From Bin80 sp964291275 (GTDB lineage Bacteria > Bacteroidota > Rhodothermia > Rhodothermales > Bin80), in NCBI GenBank assembly GCA_964291275.2, contig OZ219799.1:1674001-1738000 (forward strand): a stretch of 64,000 nt of DNA, given 5' to 3'. Positions 26,432 through 34,175 of this stretch are shown in pieces. The translations under genes were made by a program, and so were the position numbers. How positions within the stretch are numbered: the first letter of the stretch is position 1; each line of letters begins with the position of its first letter. The notes beneath the pieces are model-generated. The model made no database searches, was not told where the DNA came from, and was given only the letters and a program-made list of their open reading frames with translations.

Positions 26432-27865
26432 ATGAGCAGCACACGATTTGATGAGATTACGGCACTCTGCAAGCGCAGAGGTTTTGTTTTTCAGTCTTCT
26501 GAGATATATGGTGGACTGGGAGCCACCTATGACTATGGTCCCTTGGGCGTGGAACTGAAGCGAAATGTGCGCGAGCAGTGGTGGCGTGACATGGTTTATG
26601 CTAACAAAAACATCGAAGGCATAGATGCAGCAATTCTGATGCATCCCAAAGTATGGAAAGCTTCCGGGCATGTTGATGCATTTCACGACCCATTGATTGA
26701 TGATAAAGCATCAAAGCGTCGATATCGTGCCGATCAACTTATTGAGCAACACATAGACCGTCTGCGATCAAAAGGCAAAACGGAACGTGCAGACACAGTG
26801 CAAAAGCGGTTCACGGAAGCGCTCAATGCAGAGGATATGCCAAAGGCGCTCCATTCGCTTATTCTGTCCGAAGAAATTCGTGGTCCTGACTCGGGAGCGT
26901 TCGACTGGACTGATGTACGTCAGTTCAACATGATGTTCGAAACGAAAGTAGGAGCACTCGCTGGTGAGGACTCCTCCATTTATCTACGCCCCGAAACTGC
27001 ACAGGGTATCTTCGTGAACTTCCAGAATGTATTGGCAACTTCACGCGTGCAGATTCCATTTGGCATTGCTCAAATCGGCAAAGCCTTCCGCAATGAAATT
27101 GTTGCACGGCAGTTCATTTTCCGGATGCGTGAGTTTGAGCAAATGGAGATGCAGTACTTCGTGCAGCCGGGCACACAACTTGAAGCGTACGAATTGTGGC
27201 GTTCACGCAGATGGGATTGGCATGTACGGAATGGTATCCCGGCATCGAAACTCCGCTGGCATGTTCACGAAAAACCAGCCCATTACGCTGATGCCGCCGT
27301 CGATATCCAGTACGAATTCCCGATTGGATGGCAGGAGATCGAGGGCATTCACTCCCGGACAGACTATGACCTGAGCAGACACCAGGAGTATTCTGGTAAA
27401 AAGATGCAAATCTTCGACCAGGCATCGGGTAGCAGGTTCATTCCGTATGTGGTCGAAACTTCTGCTGGATTAGACCGAACGGTCTTGATGCTGCTTTGCG
27501 AAGCTTATCGTAAAGACGTCGTTGAAGGGCGAAGTCGTACGGTCATGGCTTTCGCACCATCTGTAGCTCCCATAAAGGTTGGTGTATTTCCACTGTTGCG
27601 TAAAGATGGTATGCCGGAGCGTGCCCGTGCCATTACAGATGGACTCAGACGCGAATGGAACGTTTTCTATGACGAAAAAGGATCCATAGGTAAGCGTTAC
27701 CGCAGAATGGATGAAGCGGGTGCGCCGCTATGCATTACGATTGATCGCGATACCCTAGAAGGGGAGGGGGTGACTGTTCGCAACCGAGATACACTGGAGC
27801 AGGTACGGGTAGCCGACGATCAGGTGCCAGCATTCGTTTCGGATGCCATGCGAGGTGCGGCGTAG
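26432..27865 (+). CDS. glyS: Glycyl-tRNA synthetase (class II, homodimeric type)
   Basis: 477 residues, the alpha2-type GlyRS shared with eukaryotes and archaea. It charges tRNA-Gly in the cytoplasm. Motifs in order are YGPLGVELKRNVREQWW, YLRPETAQGIFVNFQNV, GKAFRNEIVARQFIFRMREF (class II motif 2) and VETSAGLDRTVLMLLCEAY (motif 3), followed by an anticodon-binding domain of about 110 residues. ATG 26432 (MSSTRFDEITALCKRRGFVF) is favoured over an alternative seven codons earlier. Its 3' end overlaps the convergent dipeptidase gene by 46 bp. Confidence 0.95.
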   Translation: MSSTRFDEITALCKRRGFVFQSSEIYGGLGATYDYGPLGVELKRNVREQWWRDMVYANKNIEGIDAAILMHPKVWKASGHVDAFHDPLIDDKASKRRYRADQLIEQHIDRLRSKGKTERADTVQKRFTEALNAEDMPKALHSLILSEEIRGPDSGAFDWTDVRQFNMMFETKVGALAGEDSSIYLRPETAQGIFVNFQNVLATSRVQIPFGIAQIGKAFRNEIVARQFIFRMREFEQMEMQYFVQPGTQLEAYELWRSRRWDWHVRNGIPASKLRWHVHEKPAHYADAAVDIQYEFPIGWQEIEGIHSRTDYDLSRHQEYSGKKMQIFDQASGSRFIPYVVETSAGLDRTVLMLLCEAYRKDVVEGRSRTVMAFAPSVAPIKVGVFPLLRKDGMPERARAITDGLRREWNVFYDEKGSIGKRYRRMDEAGAPLCITIDRDTLEGEGVTVRNRDTLEQVRVADDQVPAFVSDAMRGAA

Positions 27866-29049
27866 CTGGCGGCTTGGTCTTCAACTGCTTGCCAGACTCT
27901 GAGTGCGTTGCCTCCGAGAATTTTGCCAATATCTACGTCGGAATAGCCGCGGTGGAGTAACTCGGCAACCAAGTTGGGGTACGTTGATGCATCCTCTAGG
28001 TCTTTGGGCAGTGCGGTCACCCCGTCGAAATCACTGCCAATTCCGACGTGGTCGATGCCAACCAGTTCGACAACATGATCGATATGGTCTACTACCTCCT
28101 GCAACGTACCTAACGGATTTGATTTGCGCTGCGATTCACGATAGCGGGCACCCTCTTCGCTGTCGGGAGCAATATTATTTTCTTCCAGATTGTTTTCAAT
28201 CGCAGCAGCCAGTGTACGTCCGGGTTCCAGGTATTCGCCACGAACAAAAGAGGAGCCGTAGTTGATCATGATTACTCCGCCTTTGGCAGCCATTGCCTGA
28301 ATGAGCTCGTCGCTCAAGTTGCGTTCCCAGCCCGGTGTAAAATGTCGGGCAGAAGAATGTGAAGCAAGTACGGGTGCACTGCTGCGACGCAAGATTTGGG
28401 AGATCGTGCTGTCGGTCAGATGGGAGATATCTATGATCATGCCCAATCGATTCATGTGATCTACGATCTCTTCTCCAAACGGACTGAGCCCGCCCCATGT
28501 TCGTGTTGAATCGTAGGAGGAGTCACACAGATGATTGTCTCTCCCGTGCGTGAGAGTTATGTAGCGGATGCCCCGTGCGTAGTAATGCTCCAGATCTGCC
28601 ACACTCTGAACTGGGGCTCCATTCTCCATGCCCATAGGCAGCGAAATCAGCCCTGCTGTTTTGTGCTCGGCCAGATCAGATGACTGGGTAGCAATGGCAA
28701 ATTTGTTCGGTGCATTCGCAACAAACCCCTCTACCATGTCAATCAGTGAATCTGCGAGGCTTGGAGCTGATCCAGGAGCATCTTGGCGTGCACTTGGGAT
28801 GTAAATCGACATGAATGGGGCATTCAACCCACCTGCAACTGCTCTCGGATAGTCAAAATCACCCCCAAAGGTTTCCTGACTGATATCCTCTGTGTATCTG
28901 GTCATGCGGTAGGGAACGTCGATATGTCCGTCAATAATGAGGTACTCTTGTGCAAGCGCACGCGCACGTTCCATAGTATCGTCGGTATTGTCTTGTGCGC
29001 AGCTTGCGAACAGGAGTAGGGACAGAATAACTAGTCGTTGTATAATCAT
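27820..29049 (-). CDS. Membrane dipeptidase, family M19, as a lipoprotein
   Basis: 409 residues. A lipoprotein signal (VILSLLLFASC, cleaved before Cys) indicates anchoring to a membrane in the periplasm. The M19 zinc-peptidase body follows: LIIDGHIDVPYRM (first metal ligands, His and Asp), a conserved Glu in DLEHYYARGIRYITLTHG, IIDISHLTDSTI, APVLASHSSARHF, and VGIDHVGIGSDFDGV near residue 340. Family members cleave dipeptides, including ones with D-residues. ATG 29049 is chosen because the signal peptide begins there; it lies 1 bp after the RNase Y stop, so the pair is co-transcribed. The 3' end overlaps glyS by 46 bp. Confidence 0.93.
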   Translation of the reverse strand: MIIQRLVILSLLLFASCAQDNTDDTMERARALAQEYLIIDGHIDVPYRMTRYTEDISQETFGGDFDYPRAVAGGLNAPFMSIYIPSARQDAPGSAPSLADSLIDMVEGFVANAPNKFAIATQSSDLAEHKTAGLISLPMGMENGAPVQSVADLEHYYARGIRYITLTHGRDNHLCDSSYDSTRTWGGLSPFGEEIVDHMNRLGMIIDISHLTDSTISQILRRSSAPVLASHSSARHFTPGWERNLSDELIQAMAAKGGVIMINYGSSFVRGEYLEPGRTLAAAIENNLEENNIAPDSEEGARYRESQRKSNPLGTLQEVVDHIDHVVELVGIDHVGIGSDFDGVTALPKDLEDASTYPNLVAELLHRGYSDVDIGKILGGNALRVWQAVEDQAASYAAPRMASETNAGT

Positions 29050-29050
29050 C

Positions 29051-30727
29051 TTATCGGGCAGTAGCTTGTCCACGGACTTCACGTATAACCGTTACATTTA
29101 CCTGACCGGGGTACGTGAGCTCACTTTGGATTCGTGAAGATATGTTTTCTGCAAGTTCACGCGTCCCTTGGTCGGATATCCTTGTGTGCTGAACGATAAC
29201 ACGAAGTTCACGTCCTCCCTGGATCGCGTAGGCCAGTCCAACACCGTCGAATGATTTGGCGATCTCTTCCATATCCTTCAGGCGTTCGAGATATTCTTCT
29301 CGGCGTATATGTCGTGCACCTGGCCGGGCCCCACTGATGGCATCGCACACCTGTACAATAGGTGCGTACAGCGTGGTCATTTCGATCTCGTCGTGGTGGG
29401 AGCCTACGGCATTGCAAACTGTCGGATGTTCTTTATAGCGTTTGCAGTACTCCATGCCGACGAGTGCATGGGGTTGATCGTCAGATTCCTGAAGAACTTT
29501 GCCAATGTCGTGCAACAGACCTGCACGGCGGGCCGTACGGGCATCGAGTCCCATTTCCGCTGCCATAAGTGAGCAGAGACGTGCTACCTGAATACTGTGG
29601 CTGAGTAGACTTTGGCCATAGCTCGTCCGGTATTTCATTTTCCCGACGATTGAAGTAAGGTCTTTGTTCATTCCGCGTAACCTCAGCTCAAGAACGGTGC
29701 GTTCGCCTATTTCCTGGATTTCCTCCTCAACAGTTTTTTGGGCGTTACTTACGAATCGTTCGACGCTCGCAGGATGAATACGGCCATCTCGTATGAGTCC
29801 ACTCAAGGCAATTCGCGCGATTTCACGCCGATAGGGATCAAATGAGCTGATTACGACAGCGCCGGGGGTATCGTCTATCAGTAGATCCACTTTTGCAGCA
29901 GCTTCGAATGCACGAAGATTTCGCCCTTCCCTTCCGATAATGCGCCCCTTAATGCTTTCGGAGGGGACGGGAACCACTGATACCGAGTTCGGCTCAACCT
30001 CGTCTGTCGCGAGCCGTTGCATCGTTGTGAGGACGATTTTTTGCGCTTCATGTTTGGCGGTACGCTCTTTCTCGTCCCGTATTTCCAAGAGCTCTAAGGC
30101 AGCATCTTCCCGCGCCTTTTCAATGATTTCCTCACGTAGATGCTGGTGTGCCTGATCTTGGGTCAGGCCTGCGATAACCTCCAGTTTCTCAATGCGATCA
30201 CTGATGAGCGAGTTGAGTCTATGCTCCTTAGCATCCAAGCCACCAACACGCTGGGATGCCTGTTGCATTAGCTCATCAGCACTCGCACGCAGGCTCTCCG
30301 CCTGGCGGTTGATCTTTTCACTTTCTGCTTGAAGTATCGCAATCGCTTCCGCTGCGTTCCCCAAGAGTTTTTGCTTTTTAGTTAAGCGCCGGTTCCTGTT
30401 GCTGAGCTTCTTGCGCTGGCGATCGTTCTTTGCTCTGAACTGTTGTTTATCCTGGTCCAGTTTTGCCCGTTCCTTCTCCAAGGCGGTACGTTGAGCATTA
30501 AATTCAGCACGTTCATTGTCGAGCTCTGTTCTAGCCTTCTTGACGATCCCCGCCCTCAAGGCGGTAGACTCCCCTTCTGCTAGGCTTATAATTGCTGATG
30601 CTTGTTCGCGTGCACTCCTAAGTTTACCCTTGGTAGTTCTAGCAGATATCCACCAAGCAATCCCCAAGCCTGCACCAAACGCTACGATGGCAACGGCCAA
30701 CAACAGGACGGCTTGCATACCGTCCAT
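29051..30727 (-). CDS. rny: Ribonuclease Y (intact copy)
   Basis: 558 residues, the membrane-anchored endoribonuclease that starts mRNA decay in many bacteria. Order: one N-terminal membrane helix (AVLLLAVAIVAFGAGLGIAW), a coiled coil of about 150 residues, a KH domain (GRIIGREGRNLRAFEAAAKV near residue 285) and an HD domain (HSIQVARLCSLMA, then RRAGLLHDIGKV with the catalytic HD). A C-terminal domain follows. Its stalk carries only about one and a half of the 21-residue units that are expanded in the neighbouring paralogue. Start at 30727 or at the ATG three codons later, which matches the start of the paralogue. The dipeptidase follows after 1 bp. Confidence 0.95.
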   Translation of the reverse strand: MDGMQAVLLLAVAIVAFGAGLGIAWWISARTTKGKLRSAREQASAIISLAEGESTALRAGIVKKARTELDNERAEFNAQRTALEKERAKLDQDKQQFRAKNDRQRKKLSNRNRRLTKKQKLLGNAAEAIAILQAESEKINRQAESLRASADELMQQASQRVGGLDAKEHRLNSLISDRIEKLEVIAGLTQDQAHQHLREEIIEKAREDAALELLEIRDEKERTAKHEAQKIVLTTMQRLATDEVEPNSVSVVPVPSESIKGRIIGREGRNLRAFEAAAKVDLLIDDTPGAVVISSFDPYRREIARIALSGLIRDGRIHPASVERFVSNAQKTVEEEIQEIGERTVLELRLRGMNKDLTSIVGKMKYRTSYGQSLLSHSIQVARLCSLMAAEMGLDARTARRAGLLHDIGKVLQESDDQPHALVGMEYCKRYKEHPTVCNAVGSHHDEIEMTTLYAPIVQVCDAISGARPGARHIRREEYLERLKDMEEIAKSFDGVGLAYAIQGGRELRVIVQHTRISDQGTRELAENISSRIQSELTYPGQVNVTVIREVRGQATAR

Positions 30728-30978
30728 ATTTTTATGACTTTTCCCTGAAGTGGGTTACCGTTCGGGCTTGGAAGGGTTCCTTAGGAGGCGAAAGGCGTCA
30801 GTGGTCTGGCAGTATTACAGACTGGATCTCCCTACAGCAGGTTAACGCAATGCCAACAAGAACTCGGATAGGTGCTGTACAGGTCTTGATCAATCTGGTA
30901 GTGCATCTTAAGGCAGCGTAATTCGTGTATTTCCGTTCACAGCTCACCAACGGAAGGACCCGTTGCTATCCAAAAGCA

Positions 30979-33149
30979 TTATCGAGCAACCGATCTTCCT
31001 CGGACTTCACGTATAACGTCCACATTTACTTGGCCGGGGTACTGGAGCTCCTTCTGAATTCGAGTGGATATGTTGCGTGAGAGCGTATAGACTTCCCGTT
31101 CGCCTACATCCGTATAATTGACCATAACATGGAGCTCTCGTCCTCCTTTGACTGCGTAGGCATCACTAACACCATCAAATGACTTGGCGATCTCTTCCAT
31201 ATCCCGTAAGCGTTCAAAGTGTTTTTCATCATCGATGTTACGTGTGCCTGGACGGGCTGCGCTGATAGCATCGCACACCTGAACAATGTGTGCGTACGGT
31301 GTAGTCTTTTCGAGCTTATCGTGGTGGGCTCCCACGGCATTACAAATTGTTTCGTGCTCTCCATAACGTTTGCAATAATCCATGCTGACCAGTTCATGGG
31401 AGCGATCCGCAGACTCGGGTACTACTTTGCCAATATCATGCAATAAGCCGGCACGCCGGGCTAGATGGGCGTCGAGTTCCATTTCTGCGGCCATGAGTGA
31501 GCATAGACGCGCTACTTCGATACTGTGGTCGAGCAGGTTCTGGCCATAACTCGCCCGGTATTTCATATTCCCAACAACTTGTACGAGTGTGTCATCCATG
31601 CCACGAAGTTCCAGGTCAAGGAGTGCGCGCTTGCCGACATCCTGGATCTCTTCTCCGACAGCTTTTTGGGCCTGTTCGACGAGTTGTTCAATTTTTCTAG
31701 GATTAATGCGCCCATCTCGTATGAGCTCACGCAAAGCTATCCGGGCCACCTCGCGTCGATAGGGATCAAAGGAACTGATTATGATTGCGTCGGGAGTATC
31801 GTCAATCAGTAGATCCACTTTTGCAGCTGCTTCGAATGCACGAAGGTTTCGGCCGTCCTTTCCGATAATGCGTCCCTTAATGTTTCTAGAGGGCACGGAG
31901 ACCGCTGATACCGAGTTTGACTCGATCTCTTTTGTCGCAAGCCGCTGCATCGTGGTAAGGACGATTTTTCGTGCTTCTTGTTTAGCATTGCTCTCCACTT
32001 TATCCCGGATTTGCAGTAGTTCCAGGGAAGCATCTTTTTGCGTCTGCTCAATGAGTTCATCGTGCAGATGCTGACGAGCTTCGTCGCGCGTCAGCCTCGC
32101 GGTAGTTTCCAGTCTTTTGATACGCTTATCAATAAGCCTGTCAAGTTTGAGCTCCTTGGCATCTAGGTCAGCAGTGCGTCGATCTGCCTCCTGCATGCAT
32201 TCATCTGCGCGTTCATGAAGGTGCTCGGCCTGATGCTTCAACTCTTGCTTTCTGTGCAGCTTATTTTAAGCTGTCGCTTTTCTTCGAGTAGTTGATCTTC
32301 CTCTTTTCGTAACTGACTCCTCCGCTTGTCATGTTTCTCGTTCAGGCGCGCTGTTTTTTGCTCTAGTTGTTGGCGGCGTCGATCCAGCTTTGCACGTTCG
32401 TTCTCTAGGGCAGAGCGTTGTGCATCAAGTTCGGTACGTTCCTGATCATGCTCTTTTCTGACATCCTCTAGGGCGGAGCGCTGTGCGTCGAATTGGGCGC
32501 GCCGATTGTCGAGCTCATTTCTGGTATCCTCCAGGGCGGAGCGCTGCGTATCTAAATTGGCGCGTTCTTTGTCAAGCTCTCGCCTGATTTCCCCCAAAGC
32601 AGCGTACTGCTCATCGAGTTTAGTGCGTTTATTATCGAATTCTCGTACAGCCTTGTCCAAGGCATTAAGTCTCGCATCAAGTTCAGCGTTTTTATTTTCA
32701 GACTCCTTCCTGATCTTTTCCAGGTTGGATTGTTGCACATCAAAGGCTATACGTTCATTGGCGAGTTCCTGCGAGGACTCCTCTAAGGCAGAGTGTTGTG
32801 CATTGAGATCCGCACTTTTGTTTTCGAGATCTTTTTCGAGCTCTCCCAGATAGGCACGCAGTGTGGCGAGTTCTGTACATTTACTATGGAGTTCTTGTGC
32901 GGTCTTCTCCAAGGTTGCATGTTGCACATTAAGTGCAGCGTGTTTCTGGTTTAGTTCTTTATTGACCTTCCTGAGGGTTGCTTCTCTCAGGGCGGCGGCT
33001 TCTTCCTCCGCCAAGGTTAAGATTTCTGATGCATGCTCGCGTGCCTTTCTGGAGCTACTGCGGGCACTTCTCGTAGAGATTATCCAAGCGATGCTTAGTC
33101 CCACACTAAACGCCAAGAGGGCTACAGCTAACAACTGAACGACTTGCAT
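30979..33149 (-). pseudogene. Second ribonuclease Y, long-stalked, split by a one-base frameshift
   Basis: A paralogue of the adjacent rny, now in two overlapping frames. The upstream frame (33149-32238, 303 residues) has the membrane helix (LLAVALLAFSVGLSIAW) and a very long coiled coil. The downstream frame (32241-30979) has the KH domain (GRIIGKDGRNLRAFEAAAKV), the HD motif (RRAGLLHDIGKVV) and the C-terminus. Adding one A to the AAAA run at 32267-32264 fuses them through KNKLHRKQELKHQAE, giving about 720 residues. As it stands the frames meet at an ATGA-like overlap, with a TTG as the only candidate restart. Both halves look otherwise healthy, so the break is recent, a sequencing slip, or tolerated by re-initiation or slippage. 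The membrane and catalytic halves would otherwise be separate proteins. Confidence 0.8.
32394..32960 (-). repeat. Nine 63-bp tandem repeats coding the RNase Y stalk
   Basis: Nine consecutive units of 21 residues make up residues 64-252 of the second RNase Y. Examples are RELDKERANLDTQRSALEDT, NELDNRRAQFDAQRSALEDV and KEHDQERTELDAQRSALENE, each followed by one more residue. Twenty-one residues equal three heptads, so each unit extends a coiled coil in register. The three membrane-distal units are most alike, which suggests the array grew at that end. Confidence 0.9.
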
Positions 33150-33236
33150 GCCTAGATAAATTGGGACGATGTACTGCGGTTGGGAAGGAGCTGTTCTAGC
33201 TTAGAGAGCTCCGATTAATTGGAACGGTATCCGCAG

Positions 33237-33411
33237 GCGTCCGCAGCGGCGGGTGTGAACCCCAAAGTACAAGATTGGGAGTTGCCCAAACCCTTCCATC
33301 GTCCCCTGCGTGATCACGACCTGTATAAGGTTGGGGCCTGATGTCCAAGTATGAAGTGTAACCCCCTTTAATTGATAGTGTCGGTTCACGTGCCTAGACC
33401 ACTACGGACGC
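33237..33411 (-). ncRNA. ssrS: Candidate 6S RNA
   Basis: A 175-nt hairpin-forming segment between zapA and the second RNase Y gene. The 5' arm GCGTCCGTAGTGG (33411-33399) pairs over 13 positions with the 3' arm CCGCTGCGGACGC (33249-33237), using two G-U pairs. Inside, GTGAACC pairs with GGTTCAC, then an open region is followed by CCCAACCTT facing AAGGGTTTGGG and a terminal loop. This rod with an internal bubble, the size and the place next to zapA (as in Proteobacteria) fit 6S RNA, the RNA polymerase inhibitor. There is no sequence-level proof, so another structured RNA is possible. Transcript ends are approximate. Confidence 0.5.
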
Positions 33412-33452
33412 TCGAGGACAGACGGGATACAGTGCTGCCGCAATGCAGTTCC

Positions 33453-33764
33453 CTATTCCTGGATAGAAACCGAATCAACCTCCTCTAATACTTCGGTTAA
33501 TATGTGGTCAAGATGATCTGTTTCGCGATCAAGAGCAGCCACTAAGGCATCAGATGCTTCTTTTGCACCAAGCAGTTCTTCTCCTAGTTGCAAAGCTGTT
33601 ATCACAGCAGCTACAAGATCCGGCTCGCTCCGATTTTGATTCTTAAATGCTTGCATGCGCTGATTTACATCCTGAGCAACATTCCGCATAGTTTCTATAT
33701 CACTGGCTTGCACCCGTAGAGGGTAATCACGGCCAAGAATGCGCACTTTAAGGGGTTGGGGCAT
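33453..33764 (-). CDS. zapA: Cell division protein ZapA
   Basis: 103 residues. It begins LKVRILGRDYPLRVQASDIE, the ZapA beta-hairpin start, and continues into a long helix (VNQRMQAFKNQNRSEPDLVA, ALQLGEELL) and a C-terminal coiled coil. ZapA binds FtsZ filaments and stabilises the Z-ring in the cytoplasm. The gene follows a coiled-coil gene by 3 bp and pheT further up; the order pheT, coiled-coil protein, zapA, RNA, rny is a compact gene cluster. Confidence 0.9.
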   Translation of the reverse strand: MPQPLKVRILGRDYPLRVQASDIETMRNVAQDVNQRMQAFKNQNRSEPDLVAAVITALQLGEELLGAKEASDALVAALDRETDHLDHILTEVLEEVDSVSIQE

Positions 33765-33767
33765 GAG

Positions 33768-34100
33768 TCAGTCCACCTCCGGTTCAAAGACTAAATAATT
33801 GTCTATGGTCTTAATGAACTTATTGATCCGATCAAGAAGCTCCTGCTCGTCTTCGTCAAAGGTAAGCACCGCTGTTGTGGGCTTCATATCCGAGGCAGCC
33901 TCGAGCTCTGCAATCCGCTCTGCGAGTTTCCGATTCTGTTGCCTCAGATTCTTGATCTCTCGCACGGCGGCTTCAACACTATCACGTAGTTGCCGCAGTG
34001 ACTTGGCTCCCCGCAGCGCGATGGCAGGTTGCATATCGAACCCCTGGTCAACAGGAGGGTGGTCAGGCTTCTGCGCCTGAGACAGATTTTTTTCGGTCAT
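33768..34100 (-). CDS. Small coiled-coil protein upstream of zapA
   Basis: 110 residues. The middle (AKSLRQLRDSVEAAVREIKN, then LRQQNRKLAERIAELEAA) is a strongly predicted coiled coil. The C-terminus (DEDEQELLDRINKFIKTIDN) is an acidic helix. It resembles ZapB-type division proteins in architecture and lies 3 bp before zapA, so a division role is reasonable, but no family signature allows a firm name. Confidence 0.75.
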   Translation of the reverse strand: MTEKNLSQAQKPDHPPVDQGFDMQPAIALRGAKSLRQLRDSVEAAVREIKNLRQQNRKLAERIAELEAASDMKPTTAVLTFDEDEQELLDRINKFIKTIDNYLVFEPEVD

Positions 34101-34175
34101 GCTATAAATATCCTCGACCGGACCTTCAACTACTCAGTTTAAGGTAATGGTTCAAATTAACGTTGTCAAATACCC

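Noticed and set aside
32394..32960. Repeats upstream of the KH domain as an array of regulatory sites
   Set aside because: The period is exactly 63 bp in frame and encodes heptads; a coding explanation is sufficient.
33201..33389. 62-codon frame between zapA and the second RNase Y gene
   Set aside because: It lies wholly within the structured RNA candidate, has no recognisable domain, and the pairing arms explain the conservation-like composition better.
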